From Saccoglossus kowalevskii (lineage: Eukaryota > Hemichordata > Enteropneusta > Harrimaniidae): 64,000 bases of DNA. Of the stretch, positions 54,601-62,587 are shown piece by piece; position 1 is the stretch's first letter; each line of letters opens with the position of its first letter. The stretch covers positions 108,787-172,786 of the forward strand of contig NW_003155237.1 of the NCBI RefSeq assembly GCF_000003605.2. Direction: 5' to 3'. The notes beneath the pieces were generated by a model that made no database searches, was not told the origin of the DNA, and saw nothing but the letters and a program-made list of their open reading frames with translations. Position numbers and translations under genes: made by a program.

Positions 54601-57600
54601 AATTTGAGTGTTTTTTCTACATTAATTCAGAATGACTGATTTCTTGACCAGGCAGATGGAGGAGATATTTAATTACATATTTTATCGAGTCAGAGTAGTA
54701 TCGGTGTATTAATATCTACCAGGATGTATTGTTTATAGTGAACATTTTCAAGTGTTTCACCCATGCTTGTACCTGGTAAAATAAAAATGTGATTGAAAAG
54801 AAATATGTAGACATCAAGAATGACAGTTATATAATATGTTTGTGTCATACATGAATTCTGATATTTACCCCCTTCTGTAGGAGAGTAGACCGTGCAGTGG
54901 GTGGCGATGATGATAATATGGACACAAGGCGAGTTATACAAAACACATTAGTTGCATGGAAATGATAGCTAATCGACTGCTAACTGAAAACTAATTCAAT
55001 CCAGTGCTAATATGTGACTAAATAAAATAACCCACCTGTGTACTTCCTGGTCACATCCCGATGAATTCAATCTTATCTTGGTTTTTTCAGTCCCCAGCTT
55101 AATGGTGGATAGATTTTACAATTATTGAATTTATCTCCAGTGCCAAAGTTTGTTTTTTTTAAGATACTAATCGTCTATAGCATGTTACTTGTAGATTTTA
55201 CCACTGGTGTTCTACTTTATCACTGTGCAATATGCTTTGAACCGTTTAAATTTCCCTGCTAGGCATTTTCAGGATTTGAGGATTTTATGTAAAAATTTCA
55301 TGAAAATCACTGTCAAATGCCACTGCTACTAAATTTTGCAATTTTTACAAACTCTCAAAATTTCCGAAAAGTTTATAAACTGAGATTTGACTAATACATT
55401 AGAGATTCTTATTACAGCTTTTTCTTCTGTGCTACATTGCATGTATGTGTGTATAGTAGTATGCATCGAAGGATGGAACAATCACCATTGGCAACCATCT
55501 GTATCTTTCTGAATCTCCATGCTTAACCCTTTCACCACCAGTTCCCTCCTTTCATCACAAATTCACAAAATAGTCCTGTTAATAGTCTACATTATCCTTC
55601 AAAAGATTGGGACAAAAATAGCCAAATTATTTTTAGTAAAAACTGAAAATTGACTCAAATTTTGTCTGATTGGTTCAAAATTAATATACCGGGGGTATTA
55701 TTTCTAGAAAAAGCAGAAAAATGTGGGTGAGAAAGTTCTGGTGGTGAAAAGGTTAATTTGTGATGCAACATAGTTTTTATTTCCCAATATCTGCTCATAA
55801 TTATAAGAAAACTAAAACAGCATATTTGAATATTCATAACATCAAATTAATGAAATATTTCAAATATTGTTCCAAAGTTTTTGTAATATTGATGTATACA
55901 GCAGATAGTTGCCAGGTTGCCATTGTTCTAAAAAAAAATAACATGTAGAAAAAAGCTAACAATCATACTGCACTTTTCACTTTAGATGTTTGCCTCGAGG
56001 ACGTATTCAAATATCAGAGCTGAAATTTTCGAGAAGGCGAGTTTTTTGCCTCAGTGCTAAACGTTGCGATCCAAGTTTCCCATAATGCATGTGTACAGAA
56101 TATGGGACAATGCACGTTGTATTAATAATAATAACAATTGGGTTATGTGTGAAAATCAGATGTCAGATTCGGAATTGTCAATTTCTTCCAGAGAGAGAGA
56201 GTACAACTGTGAACTGTATTATCTTCGACAGTAACAATTATCACGATTTGTGAGCATTTGTGCTAAAGTATATTTGTAAAAATCACTGAATTACTATCTT
56301 AGGATCTCATTGAAATTTTGATGACTACAACATTTTGTGGTGAATCCCACACTTACGAAATGTGCAAATATTTGTCTCTCGAAAAAAGCAGTTCACAGCA
56401 TTTATGCACCATAATGTACATTATGGTTCGCAATGCATCATGGGATATTTATGTAAATACATGGAGCTCTCATAAAATTTGTTTGTGCTATGTGCTTCAC
56501 TCAAGATTAGAACTATGTTGGATACAGTAAATTATGACTGTTCCATGTGGTTACTTTATAAATTGATACTTGAATCTGACATTCTGATTTACGTGTACTT
56601 TTATTGTGTTAGTATATTGGTATGATTATTGTTTATTTCTATCTCTGTCATGTGACATATAGTTGTCAGTTTATATGGGCATGAACTGAATATGGTATTT
56701 TAGTGTACTCAGCAATATGGAGTACAACTTATCTTTGTTATTTTTAGGCAACTTCTAATGGGATGTATACCTAGGTATAGATGTCTATGTTTCTAGGCTT
56801 TGGAATATCTTATACTGTGCAGGTCTTTATATACTTTGCTGCTAATTAAAATTATGGAAGTTTTTGTAGCAAAATTATTGTCATACATGCATCACTAGAC
56901 AGATTAGAAAAAAGTCACTCAGAACAACTAATGATCATCCTCATTTTGGCCATCACTCATTTTAAGTTATACATTGTCAATTATGTCACTGTGTTTTTGA
57001 ATATAAAATTATGGAAGAAATATCTTACAGAAAAGGATGTAAATGATATAAAATATGATGCAAAATACTCCATAATTTTGAATAGCACAATGCAAAAACT
57101 GTGTCAAATGAAGATGTGTCAAATTTTCATTGCAGAACTACCAGCACTGACATCAAAGACTTTGGCAAGAGTTGGAGAGATGGTATGGCATTTAATGTGA
57201 TGATTCACAGCATACGACCGGAACTCATAGACCTGGCGTCATTGCAACCCAAAACCAATGAACAGAGATTGGACAATGCATTCACAGTCGCTGAGAGGGA
57301 TCTTGGCATTCCACAGCTACTTGATCCAAAAGGTAAGTAACTATTAACTTATCCATATGTGTAGTGAGTGAGACGAAGATCTGTATAATGTGAATCCCCG
57401 CCATCTTTGCTTTCGTTACAAACTTGAAACCTTCTTCTGCAGACGATGGTATTTTCTCTTCAGTATTAACATAAACTCCTCTCTTTATGGATAAACAGAA
57501 TGGTTGTACCATACCTTTGGAGCATGCTGATCAGTTATCGTTCATCAAACCTCAATCCAAATCAACTAAAAGGATGATGAAGTTGTTACTAATTTCTTAT

Positions 57601-60600
57601 ATACATGACTTGTATAAATTGTTAACTCTATGTTTTCTGTTTCAGATGTGGATGTAGACAAACCAGATGAGAAATCTATCATGACTTATGTCTCACAGTT
57701 CCTGAAAGAATATCCAGAAGTGGGAGATGACGAGTCCTCATCGGTAAGTCTCTGTAAATCTGACTCGCCTATGAAGTCATCCATAAATGGATAGATACAG
57801 TTCCTTATATCCCAGCTGCCTCTGTCTGTTTTCTCTGCTTTGCTATCGAAAAATAGACTCCAGAACATTTGTCTGTGTATCGAAATTGAATGTAGTGGAT
57901 TGATTGGTCACATTTTTAATGAGTAACTATTTATTCATTCATATGCCCTGATTTGCATAAGTAACTGAAAGTAGACGAAATCTCAATTGGCGTCATTGTC
58001 ACAAAAAGAGTGCTACTAGTTTTCATTTCTGTCCACAATAACTCCAGCCAATGCATACATGTTTGATGACATATTTAATATTTGATTTATAATTATTACG
58101 GTACCAATCATTTCTTATTTATTTTTTTGTCAATCACATATTCTTTTAGCACCAACTTTGAAAATGAGTAAAACTAGAATGAATCTCAGAATTCATTTAT
58201 TTTTTGTTGTTTTCAAGCCCAACGCAGAAACCATTTTGAATAAGTTGGACACAAATTTAATTTATTGGTCAATTTTGTTGAATATTTTTAAAATTCATTG
58301 TTGTTTTATTCAGTATGCAATGCCACATATGATCTAATCTGATTAGTTGAACAAATTGAGGATCATTTTACCATAAATTTACAAGTTGATTGAGCACTGA
58401 ATCGTGTTTTACTAGCAACATATTTGAATGTGAAAAATATCTTTGTATGTTTGCAGCCCATATTGCAACCAAGGAGATGCACTACAAAGTGTGTAACACA
58501 ACTGTTCTGTTCTGTTCAAGTGACTGACCATACATGTACATGTGTTTTTTCTCTCAGTTAATGGGTTCTGTGCGTGATATGCATGCTGTAGCTAAGGAAG
58601 AAGAGTCACTTTATCAGGAGATTCTGGACCATGTTCTCAGAGCTGAAGCCGTTCTTGTCATGGCAAAGGAAGGAAAAATGAATAAACTTGAAGAATATGA
58701 GGTTTGTAAGGTCTTTCTTTCAAATATATGTACATATAGTTCATGTACATTTTATTTATTAAATGACTATTGTTTGGAGTACAATGGATTGAAATTCAGA
58801 ACACTTTAATAGTGTTAGCAATTTTAGGAACTTTATGAATGACCTTTGACCCATAATGAATTAATATTGTAATGTAAGCAGCTATATTTCACAAAAGGCA
58901 AATTTTCATGAAGTTCGCTTTTCAATGAAAATCATGTAATATTCTAGCAGTAAAAATTCTACTGGGGTCCTTTCTTATAGTTTTGCCCCCACAAATTTCT
59001 AAAAATAAATTATTTACTGATTGAGATTGACATAATTTAACATATTATTATTACAGCAATATGAAGAACTAAGTGAGGTCCATGAACACAAGAAAAAAGC
59101 CTACGTAGTATTTGTCACAAAATATGAAAATAAAGTCCTTGTCTCAATCACTGAAGAAAAAGTAGTCACCATCTGCGAAAGATGGGAGAGAGTAACTAGG
59201 CAAGTCATAGCCTGGAAACAAGCCATTGATGCCACTATGCCCAAACCATTGATGTATTTGATTAAATGGATTGAAAGAGCTGAAGTACTAGTGAAGGTTG
59301 AACCAACTATCCAAAAAGATAATTATGAAGAAAGTGCTAAAGAAATCAAAAGCAAGTTGAGTGAACATATGGTAAGTTTCAGTTGCTGGTTTCTCTGATT
59401 GTACTATTTATTGGAAAGACAAGAAATTTCTGGTCTGTTCTGTTAGCTGTTTTGTGTTCCATTCTGTTGTGTTTATTTTTCAAAATATTTTTGTGCCAGG
59501 TGACAGTTCCGGACATTGAATGTCACTATTGTCTTCTGACTTTTTTTTTATGTGAAAAGTGCAAGTTATATAGTGCATATACAAACATATAGTGCATTTT
59601 GTGTCACAGAAACCTTATTGCATGTTAGGGAACTGTGTTTGACCATCATAATTGCAATTTAATGCACTATCCCGGTGTCAACCGTGTCTGGTCAAACACA
59701 ATCATCGGTGGATCTTAGCCAAGGTTCCCTCAATGTTACATACATGTTACATAGTGGATGCTCTGTTCTTTGATGTCTTGTATATTAAAGACTAGAAAGG
59801 AAGCACACTGACGCTGTACCGTTACTTATTAAAATTGACACAGAGGGCGCTATTCTAAATTTCCCCATGCTTTGTGAAAATACCTGTGACAAGACTGATG
59901 GGAGGCAGGTGCTAATTTATTTCATAGCAGTAGACAGACAATCCCAGATGAATGTAAACAGACTGCAGTGACTGGATCAGGTGTTTGATGTTTAATAATA
60001 GTATACAACACTTCATCCCCCCAATGACATGTAGTTGGTCTAATCTCAACGTCTAATATGGGTGTGTCAGGTCAATTGAGGTCATGGAACTTAACATACC
60101 TCCATGCGCACATTGTATATAATAACAATGCTCTTCAGAGTGTTCTAGTTAGTAAACTGCGTTGCATATTTAATGACGTAGTGGGCTGCTTTAGATCAGT
60201 AGCAATGTTTTTATTGGCTGTATCTACCCCATGCTGATACAGAATGTTGTGTTGAATACTGCGTAGTAATTGTTGATTGATCTATTCAGGTAACTGTCAA
60301 CTCTTTGTTCATTGCATGAAGTAGACCTACTTCCACAAAACAATAAGACATGCATTCCTGCATGTGTGAAAGTTAAAGATTAATGTCCTATTATTTGTAC
60401 TGTACTGCAGAGGAATATAAGATGAATTCGTTGACGCTTATTGTGTTAAAGGAGATTTTAACACTGATAATTTGTACCGGCATTAACAGAATAGATGTTA
60501 TATCAATCTAAGCAATCACAACATGATGCGGGACGTGATTGCTAAATTGATTAAATTTAGTACTAGTTTGCAAATAGTGGAAGCAGTTTATAATGTATAT

Positions 60601-62587
60601 GTTTGTGGCTCAATCGCTTGACAACGTAGGAATGACAAATAAAAATTTGGTTGTAATTGGATATAAAAAAATGTTTGTATGTGTTTATTTTTTGGTTTAC
60701 AATCTAGCCTAAATAATGATATAGAATATCACCTATTTCACACTGATTTAATTATTATATTGTTCTCTTGTCTACTCTCAATGGAATTAGCTTACATAGT
60801 TAAATTTATGATTTGAAGTCCAATATTTATTTCATTGCATTGTTGGGTTACCAAGATTGCATGTCTTCAGTCGTTCTACTGACATGCTGTTGCGGTATTG
60901 CCACTATTCAAGTTAGTTCCACACAAAGTCACTGTTCTCAGGCTGAGGTCGATCAAAGTAATATTTGCACTGATCTTGATGTTTATTAGGCAGCGAAATT
61001 GATGACAAAGTTGTTCAAGTGTATGCAAACATGCAATATACCCAAGCTTTCATAGCTTGATTTCAATTCCAACTTTGCTGATTCAAGGTCACAAGGTGAC
61101 TAGGTGCTGGTTATTTTTGTCACGATACTTGATAAAGAGACTGCCACACGCGTGGAAGACATTCCATGTTATTTTTGTTGAACTCAGGACTAAGACTAAA
61201 ATACTGAAACCAAAAACATTGATATATTGATTTATTCAGTCAATTTTTGTGTGTACTGATTTTGCCTGCTGATGAATGTATCTGCTAACTTTTTCCATAA
61301 TCATTTTTAAACCATGGGCTTCAAGTTTTTTTTTTTTTATCCATATTCAAGAATATTCTCACAAAATAATACTCATATTGTAGTGTTTTGTAATTAAATT
61401 TTAATTAGTGACTCTTATATTTTTGTTAAATTGTATAATAATTTGAAGTCAAATGTTTTTTATTGTAGGGATTTTTTAAAGATTCTGACAGGGCGAAATC
61501 AGTTTTAGAGGAAATATGTGAAAGTGGTCAGTGTGAAGGAACAAAACTCCCATCATCACAGCTTAATAAAATGGCAACTAGACTTGACAATGTCCTTCCG
61601 ACTGCCAAACGAAGACAGTTGAAACTTCAGTATGAAGAGTTAAAATATGGCATGTTAGGATTTGTTGTGATGGCGGAGAGAAGGTTGAAATCGTGGACTG
61701 TCAAATATGGAAACCAAGAAAATGTTGAAGCATTGCTTGATAATTACATGGTGAGTTATTCAAGAATCCATATACAGCAATACTAATTCCAACCCATGAC
61801 ACATTACAAGTGTATGTGTTGATCATGTGTCTATATTACTATAAAGAATTGAATGAAAAATGTTTATTTACGTTTATGAATATAATATTCATGAGTTTAG
61901 GAACTTAATGATTTTATATTTCTTTTGTTAGAAACGCATAAATACTTACTTGAAATTCTCTGTCAAAAAATAATTAAATTTTTGCTTACATGTGGTTCTC
62001 TTACAATGCTTTTTTAATACTAATACTATCAATATTATATTATAAGTGTATGCATTAGTTATGGTAAAGCTTGTTTTCCAGTTTCCCAGTTTCCCAGTAT
62101 CCGTGATACCAACAATACAAAAGAGTAAATAATGACATCTGATATGGATGCTTTTAACTCAGTAGACATGCTTAAACTTGCTTGTCATATATCCAGAGTT
62201 TGTGTACACAGATGTACAAAGATCATCATGGATTATAATGAGTTTGGAATAAATGAATTTGAATATACATTGTGCTAAGTCTGAAATAAACCCATACCAG
62301 TGCTATTGGTCAATGACTTCCAACTATGAACAAGATGTATTGATGTCATAGCATTTTTAAATCTGTATGATGATTCAGAATTCCCATTCGAATTAAAAAT
62401 TAAGCTAATACTACAATGAATAAGATATTACTGCTGCAATGACATAATATTTTGCATTATTTTCTAAAACTATGCTAAAATGTTTTTCAGGATTTTATTG
62501 AAAAGGATAAATTCTTTCAAAGATATGAGTCAGGGTTTCAGCAACTGCAGGCAGTAGCAGAGGCCTATTACAATGGTATCCAAGATG
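9534..62587 (+). CDS. SYNE1: Nesprin (SYNE1/SYNE2-like), N-terminal part: CH1-CH2 and first spectrin repeats
   Basis: Twelve exons join to 568 codons plus one base and continue past the window. Nesprins link F-actin to the nuclear envelope through a C-terminal KASH domain (not in the window). The leader MATGRRYFEAAPQAESKIAN resembles the vertebrate nesprin-1 start. CH1 (about residues 28-140) has KKTFTNWMN, DIRDGTKLLALLE, and DIVDGKPSIVLGLVWTIILY. A Lys/Ala/Gln-rich linker leads to CH2 (about 178-289) with KKALLKWAQ, DFGKSWRDGMAFNVMIHSI and DVDVDKPDEKSIMTYVSQFL. Residues 290-568 are charged helical sequence with LKSWTVKYGNQENVEALL, matching the first spectrin-type repeats of nesprin-1. All splice phases agree. 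One invertebrate gene usually represents both vertebrate SYNE1 and SYNE2, so the symbol denotes the family. Intron 1 is 36 kb and holds candidate alternative first exons. Confidence 0.95.
10883..11635. repeat. 41-bp minisatellite in nesprin intron 1
   Basis: About 18 units of roughly 41 bp share GGATTCTAGGCTGTAGATTG and TATCTGGTTGGTTCTAGTCA. Length variants add TACCG(G/T)TAGA or TATG repeats. The first and last units are diverged, as expected at array edges. Confidence 0.93.
19551..19780. repeat. 38-bp minisatellite in nesprin intron 1
   Basis: Six units of 38 bp carry GTTAAGCTCCATGTTCTCAG and TGACTT(A/G)TCTCTGAGAAA. Units 2-6 alternate A, G, A, G, A at the variable base, so the recent copying unit was probably the 76-bp dimer. 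Confidence 0.93.
20818..21013. mobile_element. MITE, second (GGGTTTT/AAAACCC) family
   Basis: It starts TACTGTAAACATGTTAATTA, with TTCGCTGGTTTTTAAT inside the left end, and has AAAACCCAGTGAATTG internally and GCAGTA at the right edge. It is related to the better-preserved copy at 36422-36632. No coding capacity. Confidence 0.55.
25075..25290. mobile_element. MITE family A (TA-flanked), left end decayed
   Basis: The internal parts match the family (TTTTAGCTGGAATTTATTTT, TCCTTCAGCAAAAATAGG) and the right end AATAAAGTATTTTACAGTA is intact. The left terminus has diverged. Non-autonomous, non-coding. Confidence 0.75.
26501..26590 (+). repeat. Dispersed repeat fragment (copy 1)
   Basis: Shares AATAGCTGTAACTATC, then a T-rich run, CTCAG and TTTTTATTTTT with the sequence at 63613-63700, in the same orientation. 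No ends or coding capacity can be defined from two copies. Confidence 0.6.
26719..26929. mobile_element. MITE family A (TA-flanked)
   Basis: Nearly full terminal inverted repeats: TACTGTGAAATACTTTATTT on the left and AATAAAGTATTCTACAGTA on the right. Several short inverted copies of the TTATTTTCGCTGGAATT motif lie inside. The TA at each edge suggests a Tc1/mariner-type target duplication. Confidence 0.85.
33525..33579 (+). CDS. SYNE1: Candidate alternative first exon of nesprin (E1b)
   Basis: ATG 33525 in a good context (AAAGATGG) opens 18 codons, MAEQSPENDTYGKYLNLK, and one further base before the donor AAAG|GTAAGA at 33580. The exon ends in phase 1; joining its G to the AT of the 45793 exon gives GAT, so the product reads ..LNLKDEQERVQKKTF. 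The resulting DEQE matches vertebrate nesprin-1 at that position. No acceptor is needed for a first exon and I see none upstream. Promoter not identified. Confidence 0.6.
33580..38710 (+). other. Nesprin intron 1, middle part
   Basis: AT-rich non-coding DNA. The one recognisable element is the second-family MITE at 36422-36632. Short open frames here lack splice motifs or protein-like composition. Confidence 0.55.
36422..36632. mobile_element. MITE, second (GGGTTTT/AAAACCC) family, best copy
   Basis: The left end is TACTGTAAAATGACTAATTT, then CAGTGGGTTTAAC; the right end has AAAAACCCAGTGAATAATTA, then ACCCTTTTACAGTA. The outermost CTGTAAAA/TTTTACAG is shared with family A, so the two probably used the same or related transposase. 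No coding capacity. Confidence 0.75.
38711..38819 (+). CDS. SYNE1: Candidate alternative first exon of nesprin (E1c)
   Basis: ATG 38711 opens 36 codons and one base before a strong donor TCGT|GTAAGT at 38820, in phase 1. The peptide starts MFCNSCRRRQRSDGLDEDSD and ends ..QEDGYNKPCCLMIPSS: Cys-rich at both ends, an Arg cluster and an acidic Ser/Asp stretch. An in-frame TAG lies 12 bases upstream at 38699-38701, so this ATG is the natural start. Joined to 45793 the junction reads ..IPSSYEQERVQKK. The N-terminal cysteines beside arginines could be lipid-modified, which is inference. It could be a chance opening; the phase match and donor argue otherwise. Confidence 0.48.
39379..39573. mobile_element. 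MITE family A (TA-flanked)
   Basis: The left end is TACTGTAAAATACTTTATTT and the right end AATAAAGTATTTTACAGTA: near-perfect terminal inverted repeats. Relative to the 26719 copy the interior is in reverse orientation and slightly shorter. Confidence 0.88.
41093..41147 (+). pseudogene. Exact partial copy of the E1d first exon, without donor
   Basis: These 55 bases, including the ATG at 41097 and 17 codons (MAFGSSNHWQTLYEEFP), are identical to 43643-43697. Similarity stops abruptly on both sides. The copy lacks the following GGTTGG..GTAAGG and so has no donor; its frame continues into unrelated sequence and a TAG. It is best read as a non-functional duplicate. Confidence 0.7.
41455..41886 (-). 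mobile_element. tRNA-derived SINE
   Basis: On the minus strand the element opens with a tRNA-like head: TAGCGTAGTGGT resembles an A box and AAATTCAAATCC a B box about 35 bases later. A body follows that is shared with 59488-59745, then an A-rich tail ending near 41455. This is the structure of a pol III SINE. Confidence 0.65.
43647..43716 (+). CDS. SYNE1: Candidate alternative first exon of nesprin (E1d)
   Basis: ATG 43647 in a strong context (AACTATGG) opens 23 codons, MAFGSSNHWQTLYEEFPEGW then NLR, plus one base before the donor AGAA|GTAAGG. It ends in phase 1; joined to 45793 the junction codon becomes AAT, giving ..WNLRNEQERVQKKTF. It lies only 2.1 kb upstream of the CH1 exon. The peptide is aromatic-rich and protein-like. 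Its first 51 coding bases are duplicated exactly at 41097. Confidence 0.52.
44691..44764. repeat. (CATT)n microsatellite
   Basis: About 18 perfect CATT units. Confidence 0.97.
45793..45854 (+). CDS. SYNE1: Nesprin exon 2 (start of CH1)
   Basis: Acceptor CTCCTTTAG, donor AAG|GTGAGT. After two bases closing a split codon it reads EQERVQKKTFTNWMNSVLAK, the CH1 opening of nesprins (EQE..QK..FT.WIN..LA in vertebrates). Phase 1 entry makes it the shared acceptor for all four candidate first exons; the junction residue would be Tyr, Asp, Tyr or Asn for E1a-E1d. Confidence 0.93.
48434..48645. mobile_element. MITE family A (TA-flanked)
   Basis: The left end TACTGTAGAATACTTTATTT is well kept and the right end AATAAAGAATTCCACAATA is diverged. 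The interior is in the same orientation as the 39379 and 53891 copies. Confidence 0.83.
48904..49080 (+). mobile_element. Possible tRNA-related SINE fragment
   Basis: TTTAGTCGGTACC resembles a degenerate A box and GGTTTCAATTCC a B box, followed by pyrimidine-rich sequence. It has higher GC than the surroundings. No second copy or target duplication is visible, so the call is weak. Confidence 0.25.
49851..49946 (+). CDS. SYNE1: Nesprin exon 3 (CH1)
   Basis: Acceptor TTTTTACAG, donor CTG|GTGAGT; 32 codons, phase 0 both ends. Reads HTPPQHVDDIFVDIRDGTKL then LALLESLSGESL: the (D/E)L..D(I/M)(R/K)DG.KLL.LLE..SG signature of the first actin-binding CH domain. A weak upstream GTGAAT inside the exon could act as an alternative donor. 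Confidence 0.95.
50123..50342. mobile_element. TTAA-flanked MITE (orientation inverse to 55523 copy)
   Basis: The left edge is TTAAACCTTTTCATCGCC and the right edge GGTGGTGAAGAGGTTAT, forming imperfect inverted repeats. Internally it shares TTGAGTCAATTTTCAGTTTT, TTTTTGTCCCAATCTT and CAGGACTATTT with the reverse complement of 55523-55756. TTAA edges suggest a piggyBac-type origin. Confidence 0.75.
50570..50870. mobile_element. TTTGCTCT-type inverted-repeat element
   Basis: The left end is ATTTGCTCTGTTAGTAGCAC and the right end TATGTGCTTCTATTGGAAAT, whose reverse complement (..CCAATAGAAGCACATA) resembles the left end. The interior is locally GC-rich (GCGCATGCG). Related end fragments occur near 17420, 23290 and 42655. 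The 141-codon frame across it looks like a chance opening. Confidence 0.5.
50937..51139. mobile_element. MITE family A (TA-flanked)
   Basis: The left end is TACTGTAGAATACTTTATTT and the right end AATTAAGTATTCTACAGTA. The interior is in the same orientation as the 26719 copy. Confidence 0.85.
51613..51696 (+). CDS. SYNE1: Nesprin exon 4 (CH1)
   Basis: Acceptor TTTGTTAG, donor AAG|GTGAGT; 28 codons, phase 0 both ends. Reads KYEKGKNLRRLHFLSNIRTA then LAFLEGKK, matching the R..H...NI..AL.FLEG(R/K)K segment of nesprin CH1. Confidence 0.94.
51697..52268 (+). other. Nesprin intron 4
   Basis: AT-rich with GT-AG ends. I see nothing else in it. Confidence 0.7.
52269..52361 (+). CDS. SYNE1: Nesprin exon 5 (end of CH1)
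   Basis: Acceptor TTTTCAG, donor CAG|GTAAGT; 31 codons, phase 0 both ends. Reads IKMVNINASDIVDGKPSIVL then GLVWTIILYYQ. The (V/L)NI...DI.DG.PSI.LGL.WTIIL motif is diagnostic for the last helices of nesprin CH1. Confidence 0.96.
52996..53153 (+). CDS. SYNE1: Nesprin exon 6 (CH1-CH2 linker, start of CH2)
   Basis: Acceptor CATAG, donor CAA|GTAAGT; 52 codons plus two bases. Reads IEEQTNILAKQILTGQPTET, a Pro/Lys/Ala-rich linker, then KKALLKWAQRAAA. IEE after the TIILYYQ of exon 5 and KKALLKW at the start of CH2 both match nesprin-1. Exits in phase 2. Confidence 0.93.
53154..54880 (+). other. Nesprin intron 6, first part
   Basis: AT-rich, non-coding apart from the family A MITE at 53891-54105. 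Nothing else supported before the candidate cassette at 54881. Confidence 0.6.
53891..54105. mobile_element. MITE family A (TA-flanked)
   Basis: The left end is TACTGTAAAATACTTTATTT and the right end AATAAAGTATTCCACAGTA. Same interior orientation as the 39379 and 48434 copies. Non-coding. Confidence 0.87.
54881..54928 (+). CDS. SYNE1: Candidate in-frame cassette exon in the CH1-CH2 linker
   Basis: A good acceptor (CCCCCTTCTGTAG) is followed by 48 bases and a GC-type donor ACAAG|GCGAGT. Entered in phase 2 from exon 6 it reads (K)RVDRAVGGDDDNMDT and exits in phase 2, so insertion would lengthen the linker by 16 residues without changing frame. If the GC donor is ignored, the frame continues through RRVIQNTLVAWK to a TGA at 54963-54965, giving a CH1-only short isoform. 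Linker insertions are common in nesprins. The call rests on motifs and phase only. Confidence 0.4.
55523..55756. mobile_element. TTAA-flanked MITE, best copy
   Basis: Bounded by TTAA on both sides (55523-55526 and 55753-55756). Terminal inverted repeats are CCCTTTCACCACCAG on the left and CTGGTGGTGAAAAGG on the right. No coding capacity. TTAA duplication is characteristic of the piggyBac group. Reverse-oriented relative is at 50123-50342. Confidence 0.85.
55757..57135 (+). other. Nesprin intron 6, last part
   Basis: AT-rich, non-coding, ending in the acceptor TTTTCATTGCAG. Short open frames show no family resemblance. Confidence 0.6.
57136..57332 (+). CDS. SYNE1: Nesprin exon 7 (CH2)
   Basis: Acceptor CATTGCAG, donor AAAAG|GTAAGT. 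The frame reads TTSTDIKDFGKSWRDGMAFN, VMIHSIRPELIDLASLQPKT and NEQRLDNAFTVAERDLGIPQ, then LLDPK. DFGKSWR.G.AF..(V/M)IH.IRPEL.DL and A.ELGIP.LLDP are hallmark CH2 motifs of nesprin-1. Phase 2 in, phase 1 out. Confidence 0.97.
57646..57743 (+). CDS. SYNE1: Nesprin exon 8 (end of CH2)
   Basis: Acceptor GTTTCAG, donor TCG|GTAAGT. Reads (D)VDVDKPDEKSIMTYVSQFL then KEYPEVGDDESSS. DVDVDKPDEKSIMTYV.QFLK.YP is almost identical to vertebrate nesprin-1. An acidic tail ends the actin-binding domain. Phase 1 in, phase 0 out. Confidence 0.97.
57744..58557 (+). other. Nesprin intron 8
   Basis: AT-rich intron with a pyrimidine-rich end (TTTTTTCTCTCAG). I see no repeat or gene in it. Confidence 0.7.
58558..58701 (+). 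CDS. SYNE1: Nesprin exon 9 (helical region after CH2)
   Basis: Acceptor TTCTCTCAG, donor GAG|GTTTGT (weaker than the others); 48 codons, phase 0. Reads LMGSVRDMHAVAKEEESLYQ, then a charged amphipathic helix ending ..MNKLEEYE. It runs straight into QYEELSEVHEHKKK of exon 10, as in the first spectrin-like repeat. Confidence 0.88.
59057..59371 (+). CDS. SYNE1: Nesprin exon 10 (spectrin-type repeat)
   Basis: Acceptor TTATTACAG, donor ATG|GTAAGT; 105 codons, phase 0. Reads QYEELSEVHEHKKKAYVVFV.., ..EKVVTICERWERVTRQVIAW.., ..LMYLIKWIERAEVLVKVEPT.. . The spaced Trp residues (ERWERV, AWKQAID, IKWIERAE) match the WDRV...W and WL.RAE pattern of nesprin repeat 1. Confidence 0.92.
59488..59745 (-). mobile_element. 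SINE body fragment (second copy)
   Basis: Shares TGCCAGGTGACAGTT, GACAT(C/T)GAATGTCA, CACTATCC(C/T)GG-type and GTCAACC..G..(C/T)GGTC..ACACAA blocks with 41466-41700, in the same orientation. It lacks the tRNA-like head, so it is truncated. Confidence 0.65.
59746..61468 (+). other. Nesprin intron 10, remainder
   Basis: AT-rich non-coding DNA up to the acceptor TTTTATTGTAG. Nothing further supported. Confidence 0.65.
61469..61750 (+). CDS. SYNE1: Nesprin exon 11 (spectrin-type repeat)
   Basis: Acceptor TTATTGTAG, donor ATG|GTGAGT; 94 codons, phase 0. Reads GFFKDSDRAKSVLEEICESG.., ..LPSSQLNKMATRLDNVLPTA.., and ..LKLQYEELKYGMLGFVVMAE, RRLKSWTVKYGNQENVEALL, DNYM. The ELKY..L...V.AE..LKSW..KYG..E.VE.LL.NY pattern closely follows vertebrate nesprin-1. 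Confidence 0.96.
61751..62490 (+). other. Nesprin intron 11
   Basis: AT-rich intron, no feature beyond GT-AG ends and a T-rich acceptor tract. Confidence 0.7.
62491..62587 (+). CDS. SYNE1: Nesprin exon 12 (spectrin-type repeat)
   Basis: Acceptor TTTTTCAG, donor GATG|GTAAGT; 32 codons plus one base. Reads DFIEKDKFFQRYESGFQQLQ then AVAEAYYNGIQD, matching F(I)E..KFF..YE..(Y/F)Q.L...AE.Y of nesprin-1. Exits in phase 1; the next exon is outside the window or not recognisable. Confidence 0.93.
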
